A stretch of DNA of 64,000 nucleotides from Phoma sp. XZ068 (taxonomy: Eukaryota; Ascomycota; Dothideomycetes; Pleosporales; Didymellaceae): positions 62,001 to 126,000 of the forward strand of contig ML240445.1 in the NCBI GenBank assembly GCA_004835665.1, read 5' to 3'. A model generated the notes under the pieces. It searched no databases, was not told the origin of the DNA, and was given only the letters and a program-made list of their open reading frames with translations. The position numbers and the translations under genes were made by a program. Positions 1 to 11,156 of the stretch are shown here, piece by piece; the first letter of the stretch is position 1; every line of letters starts with the position of its first letter.

Positions 1-800
1 GTACTATTCTTTTCAGTGTCCTAAATTTAATGATAAAGTAATAAGTGGAGGAAGCAGTGGCACACGGTGGGGTCTATGTGAGAAACTGGTTTTCCACAGG
101 AGGCCTGTGCGGTTACGATTTTAAGGGAGCGGATTCTATAAGTCTCATTACTTTAATTTATTAATTTCTGGCCAACAAATCGTTTCTTTTTTGGATATTT
201 CACAATAAATGATCCACATCTTCCACACTGAAAGTGTCGCGTACTTGTGCATGCTGTGACAGCAGCAGAGCACTCGGTCTGCAACATTGAAGTCACGCAA
301 CGATTTACAAGGGAAGAGTCCCCCAGTATGAATCGAATACCACGGAATATCTCGTGTCAGGGGAATTCTTGACCTCATTTGTCCAGGCGTCTTCTGACAT
401 TGCAGGTAGATGCGTTTCCGCTCCTTTGTTCATGGTGGCGGTCAGTTCATCCTAATGTCCCGTGAGCTTAATCTAACTATTGTCAAACCCTTTCCACAGT
501 AACTCTGAATGATACAATAATGCCCTAGAGCTATCAACCGACTAAGCTGGCCGCATAACCTCGAGCTATATTGCTTGAAAAAGCCCTGTACTTGACGTGA
601 AACTCAATGATAACCTTGGAATACTCCACTTTCAGTCCCCTAGACCTAAACACGATGTAATCTTGGTTACAACACAAAGTCCTAGGAGGCCCTCATTACA
701 ATCGTTCTATCTATCAATTCTACAAGCTTAGTAATGCGGTGCATCTCTGTAGATTCCAATGGATTCAAAACAAGGCAAACAGACGATAGTACCCTACGCC
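1..800. other. intergenic, no gene seen
   Basis: This left-edge stretch is fairly AT-rich and holds only short frames without family features. I see no gene end running in from the window edge, no tRNA and no repeat. It lies downstream of the minus-strand Rieske gene, so its right end probably includes that gene's 3' untranslated region. Confidence 0.5.
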
Positions 801-1378
801 TCACCCAATCCTCTGCTTCCTCCTCACCCAAATCTCCTCTCCATCCCCGTCACCCTTCCGAATCTGCGTCTCCCAAACCGCCAACCTATAACTCCCACGA
901 TCACTCCTCCCCGTAAACAAATCAAAACTCCAATCATGCTTCGGACACGTAATTCCCGCACTCAACTTAACCCCAAAATCCTCAATGTCAAAGGGCGTCC
1001 CGTTACTCAAAGGAAATGAACTATGCGGGCATTCCTTCCACCGTCAGTTTCAACATCTACTACATGAAGTTGGTAGGGTGAGAGTGTGGGGCTCACATGG
1101 TTAACAGCGACGAATTTCCCGAGATATTGGAACACCATAACTTGGTCTTTTGTGTCGCCCTGGCCATCTGCCCAGTCGTCGATTGCGACGGGAGTGGCTT
1201 GTGTGGCGTCTTCTTTGGGCACGTGGAAGACTTTACAACCCGGTGTGTATTTGTCTTGGCAGAGGTGTTGTTGGGCGAGGCGGCCCTCGTCGCTGGAGAG
1301 GTCGGGGAAGGAGGATGTGGGGCCTGCGCTGAACCATGCTGCGCCGCCGCGAGGAGCGCGGGAAAAGGGATTGAACAT
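801..1378 (-). CDS. Rieske [2Fe-2S] domain protein
   Basis: Predicted 171-residue small Rieske-type iron-sulfur protein, likely an electron-transfer or oxygenase-accessory protein; substrate unknown. Two exons (1378-1097 and 1034-801) join across a 62 bp intron with a GTGAGC donor. The join restores the cluster motif: C96-P-H98 at the start of exon 2 and C124-P-K-H127 further on, followed by a WSFDLFTG-like strand typical of Rieske folds. Neither exon alone has both halves, which supports the splice. The His98-Cys124 spacing (25 residues) is longer than in many Rieske proteins. No signal peptide or membrane segment is visible. The N-terminal 30 residues are low in conserved features, so a slightly different start is possible. 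Confidence 0.8.
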
Positions 1379-1689
1379 GGATGTTGGGGAGAGAAGGCCG
1401 TTGGGTTGTGGGAGGTGGAGTTTGGTAGACTAGGCTAGTGTTATCGATATGGAGAGCCGCACTAGTGGGTTGGTGTGGAGAAGGTTTGGAAAGGACGCTA
1501 AATATATTTCATTGAGCATAACTATACTGTCTATACAGTCGTCAGTCTCGATTGAATGGAATCGCTGCCGTAAAACGCCGTTCATGCAATCGCGCCCTCG
1601 CACGGCGGAAGATGTGCTCATACCCCATTTTCGTCCCGCAAAGTATCAACATCGAACAAAACCGTAACCCATTATCATCCATCTCTTGC
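1379..1689. other. intergenic between Rieske and GPI-anchored genes
   Basis: About 310 bp holding the promoter of the minus-strand Rieske gene and the 3' end of the next minus-strand gene. No other feature seen. Confidence 0.4.
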
Positions 1690-2475
1690 TTACAGCAGCT
1701 GCCCGGCGACTCCCAGCGCAACTACCACCGCCCCAACATACCCCGCACATCGTGTAGGGGCCGCGTTCCCACGCCCATCAAACGCCTGACAGGCCTCGAC
1801 CTGCAGCCCGTAGCACGCCTGCTGGCTCAGACTGCTACACACCTGACTCGCGCTCGCCTGCCCCAGACTCGGCACCGCAGTGATGGTGGCCCCTCCATTT
1901 GGCGCGTTGATCGTCACGCCCTGGGCTCCACCCATCAGCGCATTCGTACAGCTCGCAGCATCGCTTTGACAGCGCGTATAAGCGCTGGAGCAGGCAGCTG
2001 CGTTGGTGTAAGTCGTAGCGATGTATGGGAAGGGGTAGAAAGCGTTGGATACCGTTGATGCGCCTGAGCCGGCGGCGGTCGTGACTTGGACGAAGGGACC
2101 CGAGGTTGTGGATGCTGTGGCGAAGGGGACGGTCGTGCTGGCGGACACGGCGCCTGTGCCAGATGCGCCGAGTGTGCCAGTGCAGGCGGCGCCCTGGGGA
2201 CAGCAGGCGACGACGTTGTTGCGGTCGGCGGAGCAGATGGCGGTGCGCGGGCAGCAAAGACCAGCTGCGTTTAGGTTGGTGCAGGCATAGTAGTTGGTTG
2301 CGCAACTGTTTCCTTGGCGCTTGAGGAGCTCAGCGACAGAGTCGACAGGTGTAGTGTCGTTGTTGGATGTTGGCAGCTGTTCGAGCTGCGCAATCGCCGG
2401 TTCGAAGGCGGCGAGGTTGTCCGGCACGGCGAGAGCCAGCGGGGCGAGAAGGAGCGGCGCAAGAACGGTCCTCAT
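1690..2475 (-). CDS. secreted GPI-anchored Cys-rich surface protein
   Basis: Single-exon protein of 261 residues. The start was set at the internal Met that begins a clear signal peptide (MRTVLAPLL followed by a hydrophobic run to about residue 18), not at the further upstream in-frame Met. The middle has an even series of cysteines, including two CC pairs (AGLCCP and VACCPQG), then a Ser/Thr/Ala-rich stretch suited to O-glycosylation, then more cysteines. The C-terminus ends in a hydrophobic tail (GAVVVALGVAGQLL), as expected for GPI attachment. It resembles fungal 'GPI anchored protein' families of the cell wall or plasma membrane. Biochemical role unknown. Confidence 0.75.
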   Translation of the reverse strand: MRTVLAPLLLAPLALAVPDNLAAFEPAIAQLEQLPTSNNDTTPVDSVAELLKRQGNSCATNYYACTNLNAAGLCCPRTAICSADRNNVVACCPQGAACTGTLGASGTGAVSASTTVPFATASTTSGPFVQVTTAAGSGASTVSNAFYPFPYIATTYTNAAACSSAYTRCQSDAASCTNALMGGAQGVTINAPNGGATITAVPSLGQASASQVCSSLSQQACYGLQVEACQAFDGRGNAAPTRCAGYVGAVVVALGVAGQLL

Positions 2476-2881
2476 GGTAGGCGTATGTCTCAATTGAGGT
2501 TTGGGCAGCGTGGGTATGGAATGTGAATGCGCCGTGGAATGTTCAGCTGCTACCCAGGCAATTGGTAGGTGCGTGCAGTGAAGGTGTGGGGTAAACAATC
2601 ACCAGCGGCAATAGTAAGAGCACTGATGGAAGTGGATAGGTTGAATTGACGTAGTACCAACGGTTCGAAACTGCGACAACGTCTCTCACTCGAAATGTCG
2701 ACGTCAACCACCTCGCTGCACCTGAGCGGGTGTTGTTGCCCTGCCCAGCCCTGTCGTTGCGTTGGCAACGCTAAAGGCTACCTGCATGACGTCGTCCGAT
2801 TGGCCAGTGCTGCGCTTGGGCACGCTAGCATGTGAACATTGTACTGCGAACACCACTCCACTTCAAAGATAATGGGCATGT
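2476..2881. other. intergenic, promoter of GPI-anchored gene
   Basis: About 400 bp between two minus-strand genes. It should hold the promoter of the GPI-anchored protein gene and the 3' end of the DUF3632-like gene. Nothing else seen. Confidence 0.4.
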
Positions 2882-3805
2882 CTAATAGCCCAGATCCGTC
2901 AATCTGGACTTCCAGAATGCCAGTCGTGCGCAATCGCACACTTCAGCCCCATTGTGGCTCTCCCACAGGTCACCACCCATGACCCGCTCTGTCTCTGCTT
3001 CGCAAAGCCTCTCGATCTCGCCTCCTGCGATTCGAAGCCATTGCGCAGCAGCAGGCGCATGCAATTCTAAATTCCGTCCAAGCCGTGTGTGCAGCGAGTT
3101 TTCCAGCGCCATGGCTAATGCCCTGAGACCCAGGCGTGCCTTGCCCGCGAGAACCGGGATTGTCTGCGCTTTGGCTTGCACAGCCATGAGGGCGAGGAAA
3201 GTGTTGAAATTCTTCCATGTTTGCATCGCAAAAAGCGGTGTTGAAGAACCGCCATGTGCCTCCAAATACTGCTCAGGCCCTGCACTAATGATTAGAAAAG
3301 CTTGCGCGCGTCGATTCTGGGGCAACTCACCTTGAAAGTGTTCGGTTACGTTCCAAGAATACATGGGGAGGTCTTTCCACAGCTGTCCTTCTGCGAATTT
3401 GATCCTCTGGCCTAGCTGTACGTGCCAGATCTCACCTCCGCCGACGTCTACTGTCCTTACCCCAGGCCCGTCGTTGGTGGCATCAGGGAGACTTGCCAGT
3501 TCGACTAGGTAATCTACTAAAGCACGCAAAACTGTCTCATCATCGGACGACTCGGCTGCATTGAGAACAAGCCCTACGACGTTCGCCCAGGGCGTGCTGA
3601 TATCTGCTTGGGAGAGTACGAGGGATGCTGTTTGGGCGGCTGCGTCTTCAGGCGGGAGTCTGTGCGATGTTAATTCGTCGAGAACGTCGAGGAGTTGTGA
3701 TTGGACTGTGTCGTGCTGTAGAGCTCTTGTGCCGTCGTCGTTACTTGTGCCATAGAGTTTGCACAACCAACCCTCCCGCTGGGTCTGTGTCCATTCATTT
3801 GACAT
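2882..3805 (-). CDS. DUF3632-like fungal protein
   Basis: Predicted 290-residue cytosolic protein of unknown function, resembling the fungal DUF3632 family (helical proteins with W-K-D-L-P and N-x-F-x-A blocks). The frame is open from 3853, but that codon is TTG; the first ATG is at 3805 (MSNEWTQ). Inside the frame lies a stop-free 51 bp segment (3330-3280) with a textbook GTGAGT donor, CTAAT branch and TGCAG acceptor. Removing it joins EHFQ directly to GPEQYLE, so I treat it as an intron. Exons are 3805-3331 and 3279-2882. No signal peptide or membrane segment. Family assignment is from overall pattern, not from a catalytic motif. Confidence 0.6.
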   Translation of the reverse strand: MSNEWTQTQREGWLCKLYGTSNDDGTRALQHDTVQSQLLDVLDELTSHRLPPEDAAAQTASLVLSQADISTPWANVVGLVLNAAESSDDETVLRALVDYLVELASLPDATNDGPGVRTVDVGGGEIWHVQLGQRIKFAEGQLWKDLPMYSWNVTEHFQGELPQNRRAQAFLIISAGPEQYLEAHGGSSTPLFAMQTWKNFNTFLALMAVQAKAQTIPVLAGKARLGLRALAMALENSLHTRLGRNLELHAPAAAQWLRIAGGEIERLCEAETERVMGGDLWESHNGAEVCDCARLAFWKSRLTDLGY

Positions 3806-4266
3806 TTCCGCAATGTGTCTCTTGAGGGTTAATCCAGAAAACGATAACTTCAAGCAAGCATTTTAGACCTAGAAGTTCCTTTCAAACTAATAAAGGGCGG
3901 TGTCATAGGCAGCTAAAGTTGCTGCGCCCTTTTCCTAAACATGGATTACTTCGGTGCGTCATCGTTCTAAAGACGTATTTCAATGGACCTCTTGCATCTC
4001 ATCAGGACTGTGGGTCCATGTTGTATTGCAGCATTGTCATGTAACCCAAATGTTTGGATGATGCGTTTGGCAAAAAGATTGATAAGATACGTGACGAGAA
4101 GCCGCCTATTCACGATCATATGTGAATGACTTTGAGGGAAGAGAAAGTGAATATTGAGAAATCACATGAACAGATGCTTAATCACCATGATAATCTCCCA
4201 CAACCATGATACTGTCATTCTCCACCGCATGTTAAAGTACTTGATGGAAGACGAGCAGTTGCGTGC
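3806..4266. other. intergenic
   Basis: About 460 bp, AT-richer than the neighbouring genes. It contains the promoter of the DUF3632-like gene and the 3' end of the HET gene. No further feature seen. Confidence 0.4.
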
Positions 4267-6198
4267 TCAAACAAGATTAATAACTGTCTTTTCATCACTG
4301 AAAACCGTCTCGTCTGTAGTCTCTAGCCAGCCGATCCTGCGGTAGATCTTCTGTTCCTCGTTCACGGGAGCCAGGATGATTGCACCAATCACTGTATAGC
4401 TCGGGTAGTCGAACAAGATAATTTCGGACCAACTGAGCCATTGGATGCAAGTTATGGTTCCGCCCTCCTCGGGTAGTGCGTCAGTGGGTGCGTCGATACA
4501 TGCCGTCGCCAGTTCGCTCTTCAATTTAAGAGAAACTTTTGAAATAGGTCTAACACCTACTTTCCCCAACCTGCCGAGGACTTGAAGGTGTCGAGAGTCC
4601 TTCGACATGTTCGTGGCCAGTTCTTTGCAGTCTAGCCAGTGATCTCCGTTAGGCTTGAATTCTAGTTTCCCGGGTACTGATGCCCATGACCATGAAGGTA
4701 GTTCGGGTATTCGGGCTGAAAAATCCGTACGGGGTTCGTGGTCAATCGTCCATGCCAATTCTCGAATCAAGTTGTGCAAAAAGACGCCATTGACGAACTC
4801 TTTGCCAGTCAGCCTTGAAAGTTCATTGCCTAAGCCTTCGATAGCAGCCAATCTGTCTGTAGCAACTGTGAGTGTTTTCTCCGTGTATATCGTCAAAACC
4901 CTGATCCAGGAATCAATCCTATCATTGGATCCGATTAACTTGATGGCTTTAACAATTGCATGCATTTTCGGACAATGTTCCCATCCTTTGAGAAAGAGAG
5001 GATTTGGCTCGTATTCGGAGGCATTCATCTCGTTGCATTCCCAAAAGAGGCCATCTCGGGTCCAAAACATTGTACGTGATGCAAGCATACGTTCTTGTAG
5101 TACCCATCCGCGTTGAGCAAGCGGCGAACGCTCCACTGCCATCTCCCAACCAGGCAGCGATGCTTTCATCGCCATGGTTCTTTCCGGCGTACGGGTACTG
5201 TTTTTATCGTAGATCTCATAATCTTGGATTGGCCAAAGCGCGGCTCCTTCCCGGTGAAAACACCCTAGACTGCTATCTTGGGCACCACTGGCTGCAATTG
5301 TGAACAACGAGTGTCTGTATATCTTGCCCATGTTAGGGATTTCGCGGAGCCAGTCCTCGTTAGACACGTCTTGGACAATGCATAGGGCATCAATCCAAAG
5401 ATACCTCACGCCAAGAGCACGTGTTATTGTGACTGCATCTTGTATCGTCTTAGGTAGCGAGCTTGTGGGGATGTACTGCAATCTCTGCATGAGGTTCTTC
5501 CTCGTGGTACAGGCGGCATCGTTTGCTTGGCCCCATCGATAGCTGAGGGTTGCATATGCGTTTAAGTCGGCTTCGGGGATATCTTTAGACGCCAGTAGCC
5601 GTACTGCCTTTTCTTCAGCTTTCCCTAGATCCAAAAGCCTTGCTGGAAAGTAGGCGGGTTCGTTTTCAGTGTGGTGGCCGCACTGTATGTGCTCAGCGTG
5701 ACAGGTTGCTAACCACTGATGGGCCTGCTGCAGCTGTGATTCGAGGCTCCACTTGTTTCTAACAATCGGTGCCATGCGATTATACGACGGGTCTGCAGGA
5801 ATCATCCTACCGACTCTTGCATATCCACACCAGAACTCCAAGAACACCTTTTCTCTATTCTCGCGCGAGAGAAAAACTTTAATGTCGTTTTGAAAGTCCC
5901 GGCGTCGTTTGAAGCGCTCTACAGAGTCTGGAAGAGCGTGGTAGTAAAATTCGCGACTAATGAACTTGCACAGGTTACAAAAATTATCTGCACAAGCAGA
6001 CAGCTCTATAAAATTGCGGTGAATCTGCACTTTCTTTTTCCTCATCTCCCATGGGAGGTCATCAGGACGGAAGAGGACGTCTTGGAAGTCTTGACAGCCT
6101 CTGCAAAAACTTGGGTCTGCGTCTTTGCGAGCACGTCTGCGCGCAAACTTTTGCCAATTCACCAAATAAACAATACGCTCGAAGAACGAAGGTGTCAT
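4267..6198 (-). CDS. HET-domain protein (heterokaryon incompatibility family)
   Basis: A 643-residue HET-domain protein. The two core HET blocks are plain: YATLSYRWG beginning at residue 215, and LPKTIQDAV followed by LGVRYLWIDALCIVQD. A later block, GCFHR-x-GAALWP and then RGWVLQERMLA, is also typical. The N-terminal 200 residues carry paired cysteines (CRGCQD, CNLC), a possible metal-binding extension. HET proteins act as cell-death effectors after non-self recognition; most are uncharacterised, so that role is family knowledge rather than proof here. The open frame runs further up but begins with TTG. A 64 bp intron-like segment (6274-6211, GTAAGT to CCACAG) with a stop just before its donor suggests a 5' UTR intron and supports ATG 6198. 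Confidence 0.85.
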   Translation of the reverse strand: MTPSFFERIVYLVNWQKFARRRARKDADPSFCRGCQDFQDVLFRPDDLPWEMRKKKVQIHRNFIELSACADNFCNLCKFISREFYYHALPDSVERFKRRRDFQNDIKVFLSRENREKVFLEFWCGYARVGRMIPADPSYNRMAPIVRNKWSLESQLQQAHQWLATCHAEHIQCGHHTENEPAYFPARLLDLGKAEEKAVRLLASKDIPEADLNAYATLSYRWGQANDAACTTRKNLMQRLQYIPTSSLPKTIQDAVTITRALGVRYLWIDALCIVQDVSNEDWLREIPNMGKIYRHSLFTIAASGAQDSSLGCFHREGAALWPIQDYEIYDKNSTRTPERTMAMKASLPGWEMAVERSPLAQRGWVLQERMLASRTMFWTRDGLFWECNEMNASEYEPNPLFLKGWEHCPKMHAIVKAIKLIGSNDRIDSWIRVLTIYTEKTLTVATDRLAAIEGLGNELSRLTGKEFVNGVFLHNLIRELAWTIDHEPRTDFSARIPELPSWSWASVPGKLEFKPNGDHWLDCKELATNMSKDSRHLQVLGRLGKVGVRPISKVSLKLKSELATACIDAPTDALPEEGGTITCIQWLSWSEIILFDYPSYTVIGAIILAPVNEEQKIYRRIGWLETTDETVFSDEKTVINLV

Positions 6199-7052
6199 GG
6201 CTTGAAACTCCTGTGGACGGAACTGCGCTAGTGATATTGACACAGACAAATACGCGCCGTATGGAGTGACTTACGTATCAAAGTGAGCTCCTAGGAACGT
6301 AGCTGGAACGGCGTTCTAAGAGGAGAGAAGGCACGGTCTCAGCCGTATGTTCTAAGATGTATTGTTCAAAGGTGTAAGTGTTCAAGCAACAACCGACGTT
6401 GCCTTGCTCAGCCACGTCTTCAGCCTTGTCATGTCGCGGTGACGCGATTGGTAAGCTCAGCCGCGAGGATTCATGGCAGGCATTGCTGCGATTGGCTAGC
6501 ATGGAATCAGTCGAAACAGGGGGTCGATAAACAGAAGATGGCAAGAGAGATGAAGTGGATGGTAGTGTGACAGTATCTCTCGAAGGTGGAAAGTAAAAGC
6601 AGGCAAGCGACCGCGATTACTGGAGAGAGCACAAAACAAACATGGCCCTTTTTTCTTAGGCAGCCACGGCCGCCAAGAAAGCACCGAGCAACCGCATCTA
6701 TATACGCGTCTCAATCAAACTGCATGAATGCTCAACTCATAAGAGTGCTGTACGCATGCCGTTCAGTCCAGCATATAAACCCCAGACACATTACGCCACC
6801 AGCAAACCGAGAATGCAGAAAATAGACTTCCATTATGTATACCCTATACTACGCAACGCTACGCTATGCTATGCTCAAACTAAACATCCAAACGCCCAGC
6901 ACCAACCACCATCCACCCGCCAACCTAATATACAAAACCCAACAGCTTCCAATAAAGTATTCAAACGCCCAACGACCAACGTCCTGCGTTAATATTTATG
7001 CTATGCTTTGCAAAACACAGAATGATGGATAATTGCCACGATTCAGTACAGA
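6199..7052. other. intergenic, HET promoter and LIM gene 3' end
   Basis: About 850 bp. The left part should hold the HET gene promoter, including the probable 5' UTR intron at 6211-6274 and two inverted CCAAT boxes (ATTGG near 6446 and 6491). The right part is repetitive in texture (runs of ACGCTACGCTATGC around 6850-6870) but has no coding signal. Confidence 0.4.
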
Positions 7053-10000
7053 TCACGCCTTCAACCTCCTCTCCTCACACCCCACACAAACCGGATCCTG
7101 ACTCTCGCCGCGGAGAAAGTACCGTCCGTCGTCGAAGGGGCCACGACATTCCTGGATAAATTAGCACACATACCAACCTTAACAGAGAGAAGAATAACTC
7201 ACCACACAAACAAAACACCCAACATGCCACTCCGCCCCGAGCGCCTTAACAACCGTCTCCGTAACCGGCTTCCGACATCCCTTACACTTGGCACTATACC
7301 GATTAGTATGACACCCCACACACCACGCATACCCCTCCTTCTCGACAAACGGCGTGGAAGAATCAAACGGGTCACCGCACTGCGCGCAGAAAAAGTGACC
7401 GGGGTGCCACTCCGCGCCGCACGCGACTATGACTTCGCCCTCGATGGGCGTCTTGCACGATTTGCAGCGCGGAGAAAAGCACTCGTGGAAATCGAGGTGG
7501 CAGTAGAAGCGGGGAGATTCGTCTGTGCCGTCTTGGTCTTCGAGGGCGGCCATTTTGTCGGGCGTGTCCCAGCCGGGGAGGAAGGGGATGTCGGCGCCGC
7601 TGAGGCGGGCGCGGATGCGGTCGACGCGTGCGGCGTGTTTGGCGGAGGGTTCGGGGTAGAAGGCGACGCATTCGAGTTTCTCGCCGCATTGATAGCAGCT
7701 GAAGCATTCTGGGTGGAAGCGGCAGCCGCCGGCGGAGACGATGCGGCCGCTGATGGGGAGTGCGCACTGGGTGCATTGGGCGCCGGTGCGGACGGAGGTG
7801 GGTGTCCAGTGGGTGCGGGCGGAGGTGGGTGGGCGGTTGGGATTTGCAGTGGTAGAGGATGGGCGGTTGGGGTTTGCAATGCTGGGGGATGGACGGCTGG
7901 GTGTTGCGCTGATAGACGGCGCACTGGAAGCTTTCTTGTTATAATTGCGGGGATCTGGGAGCGGTCGTGTCGAAGGCGTAGAGTCACCGACGTTTATGCT
8001 TGGGATAGGTCGTGTCGACGCCTTCTCCTCACCAACAGAAATCGTGGGCACGTCCGCAGGCAGGTTAATAACAGGCGCATTGAAACTATGCCCCCTCGTC
8101 ATAGACGGCGCTTCATTAACCGCGATACTTGGCACAGCCTGTGTCGTAGCCACCCTGTTGAAGCGTCCGCGAGGAGGCGCAGTACTCACAGCTGGAACGT
8201 CGCTCACAGAGATACTAGGAATCGGCGGCGTGACGCCTATCGAAGGGATGCTGCCGGTCCGGGCATGGCTGGGTGCTGGCGTCTCACTGACGGAGATGGT
8301 GGGAATAGTGGATACTGATTGCGGTCTGCTGAAGCGGCTTCGGCTGGCAGGGCGGGACTCGCTGACTGCTATGCTGGGAACTGGGGGCTGGGGTCGGGTA
8401 GAAGACGATGGCAGTGCGTAAGGATCAGCAGGTAGCGGTTTTGCAGACGCAGATGGTAGTGCGTACGGGTCGGCAGGGACTGGAGGAGTTCCACTTGCCG
8501 CAGGCGTCGACGAAGCAGTGGAAGCTGTATTGACCCTGCTCAGCGGACTCCTGTTCGCAAACGGTCCCTTTGGCGTTGCGGGACGGCTGCTGCTCAACGC
8601 AGCTGGGGAGCTTGATGGACCAAACTCCTTCAATGGCGCCGGTGAAGCTGTTGACAATCTGCTTGCGGGTCTGTCGAATGGACTCGCTGCGGCCCTGCTG
8701 GCAGGCCTCTCAAACGGACTTGGAGCTGCTCCAGACCTACTCGTTGGCCTCTCAAACACACTCTTCCTCGTCGGCACAAGTGGCTCCGTCGCCGCCTTCT
8801 CCTTCGCCATCGGTGCCGCAGCAGGACGCACAGGCTCAGGCGGCGGATCCGCTGGCAAGATCGACTTCTCCTCTTTCAGCTCAACAACACCATAGTCCTT
8901 CTGGAACGACACAATCGGCCTACCAGGCGCATCTGAGACCATCGTCGGCGTAGGCAACTTCGGACTACGATTCCTCAAACTAAACCCTGTGGCAGCGCGC
9001 AACTCATCGCTCCGAATCTCCTTCCCATCCTTCTTCTTGACAGGCTCGTTCTCGGCATCCGCCTTGCTCACGTCGCTCAGCTTCGACTTTGTGTTGAGCG
9101 TGTAGGCGGCATTCCTCGACTGCGTGGGCTCATTTCGGTGGATCTCGTACCGATCGAAGCGCCGCATGCTGACTATGGGGTCTGTATTGCTCCGGACCAT
9201 ACCGTTTCCTTTGATTGATTGAAAGCGCGTGAAGGGGTTCCGCCGCATGCCCAGGGGTAAAGGAGCAGGCTTCGGAGGCTCGGCTGCCATGGGGGTCGGT
9301 GCGGGAGCAGGGGGTGCATCCTCCTCGGGCTCTTCGTAGATGTGGTCGTTGGGGTTCTGGAAGAGGCTGCCGCTTGGTTTGCGCCGGGAGCCGGAGGTTT
9401 TGCGTTGTTGCGGCAGGTCTGATGATGCTTTTGCGATTTTGAGGTCGAATGACGTCTTCGTGGGAGAGCTGCTGAAGAGCGCATTCGGTGTGGCAGAGGC
9501 ATCTAGACTGCTGCTCCTGCTGCCTGCCGAGCTGCCTATCGAGTGTCTCTTCCGCATCTTCGAGTTTGCACGCTGCAGATCCTGCTCTGCATCCTCCTTG
9601 GGCCCTACACTGCGACTCCGCGTGCGCTGCATCTTCGGACGCTGCAGTGAATTGCGCCCTGGCCCGGGATACGCATACGGCGCGCTGGGGTTGTTCTCAG
9701 GCGCATTCGGGTTGCGGTGCTTCCACACAATCTCTGCTGCTTCGTCGCGCGCGGCCTCATACAGCTTCTCCTCTGCCTGCAGATCCAGCTCTTCCATAGC
9801 GGCACGCACCTCGCTAGACTCGCGACGCTCTGCCTTCCTTCGGGCGTCCTCGCGGTACTGCACGCTCGGCGTGCGTTCATGTGAGGCAGGTGCGTCTCTT
9901 CCTCGTGGCGGCTGAACAAGTGCCTTCCCTGCACTCTCCACCTTCTCTACACTCGCACTCGACTGTCCGCGACGATGCAATGGCTTCACATCCTCCTTCT

Positions 10001-10276
10001 TATCCTGCAGCCCTCCAGCAGCCGGTATATCCTTCTCTCGCCCCGCCCACGTCTTGAAATGTGCCGGTGGTGGCCTCGATCCCGTTGGCCTTGCTGGCCG
10101 ATTCGTACGAAGGTCCTGGAGATAACTCTCTACGGTAAACATCAGCTTTTACTCCTCAACGAACAAACAAACTACATGTAATTAATAATGATTAACGTAC
10201 TCATCTGCTGCGGCGTATAATACGCCCCCGGCCCCGATGTGCCTGCAGCATCGGTGACCCAATGCGTTGGCTGCAT
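7053..10276 (-). CDS. pxl1: paxillin-like LIM domain protein
   Basis: Predicted 1033-residue protein with a long disordered Ser/Pro-rich N-terminus and three C-terminal LIM zinc domains (first CTQC; second CKSC; third CKGC). This layout matches fungal paxillin-like proteins (Pxl1), which act at the actomyosin ring and growth tips. Three exons: 10276-10201, 10129-7203 and 7151-7053. The first join (ATGA/GTACGT to GTAG) gives TPQQM-KSYLQDLRTN, a plausible conserved start; otherwise translation would begin at ATG 10142, inside the intron. The last join (intron 7202-7152) completes LIM3, turning CFVC-V into CFVCVEC and adding the final VCVGC pair. The middle has many repeated short blocks of the PSIAV/PTISV type. 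Confidence 0.8.
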
Positions 10277-11156
10277 TGAATGGATGTGTTTTGCGTGTTT
10301 ACTCTTGTAAACAGCTTAACAACGCGAAGACAAGTCAATCAAGTCAATCAAGTCGAGCAGACGTTCAATTCAATTGAAGAGAAGGAAAATCGAATTAAGC
10401 AACGGTATGCAGATGGAGCTCGACACACTGCAGCTGCACGCATGCAAGTGGCTTTCCCGTGCGTGTTGCGTCGAGTCGACAAGTCGAGGCGCGTTGCCGC
10501 GCAACCGTACCCTGGTGGGACAGTGACGTCTAGACCGCCTTGCAGCGAGCGCGTCGAAGCTACCAACATCCCTGCGCCAAAGCGAATAGTAAGTATCCAA
10601 GAAGAAATGCGATTCCTGCGTTGGGAAAATACTCCCCATGTGATCTCCATATAACACGATACATGATCTCCTGCTGCCGTATCGATAGCTTCCCGTCGAG
10701 GATGATGCTGGGATGGCAGGGTTGCGTCGTATCGGTAATTAGGTGGCCGTGCGTGGCGAGGCTGGCGAGGCGAGAGTGGGTGATGGGTATCGCGAACTTG
10801 GTCAGTTGAATGACTTGAAAACGTGAACTTGAAAATATAAAGGACTTCAAACATGATTTTAAGTGAGACACCACAGCTCAGAGTCGTGAATGTATGATAG
10901 GAGCAGAATATATGCTCATTGTACAAAAAAGAAAAAAAAAGTGGGGAGTCTGTCTACAGCAGTACCGATACCGATAGGTAGCATGACTACCTCCATCCAT
11001 AGAACCAGCCTAAACGCCGTTGTAAACAGTTATTGCAAGCGAGTGGGTATCCAACCAACCAACCAACCAACTAATTCAAGCACACCGCCAATTACAACCC
11101 AACCCAACCAGCCCATACTCCCAACCCAAAACTCCTCGAACCACCGCTCAACGGTC
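10277..11156. other. intergenic, LIM gene promoter
   Basis: About 880 bp, upstream of the LIM gene and downstream of the transcription factor gene. It contains short tandem patches (AGTCAATCA repeated near 10333-10350) and a (CCAA)5 tract at 11051. No gene supported. Confidence 0.4.
11051..11071. repeat. (CCAA)n microsatellite
   Basis: Five tandem copies of a CCAA tetramer, just past the 3' end of the Zn2Cys6 gene. Likely a polymorphic simple repeat in noncoding DNA. Confidence 0.8.

Noticed and set aside
1552..2058. Plus-strand frame of 168 codons
   Set aside because: It is antisense to the GPI-anchored protein gene, and its Arg/Thr-rich text has no motif.
7224..8318. Long plus-strand frame of 364 codons
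   Set aside because: It is antisense to the LIM exon; its Gly/Ala/Val/Asp-rich composition is a shadow of the Cys/Pro/Ser-rich coding strand.
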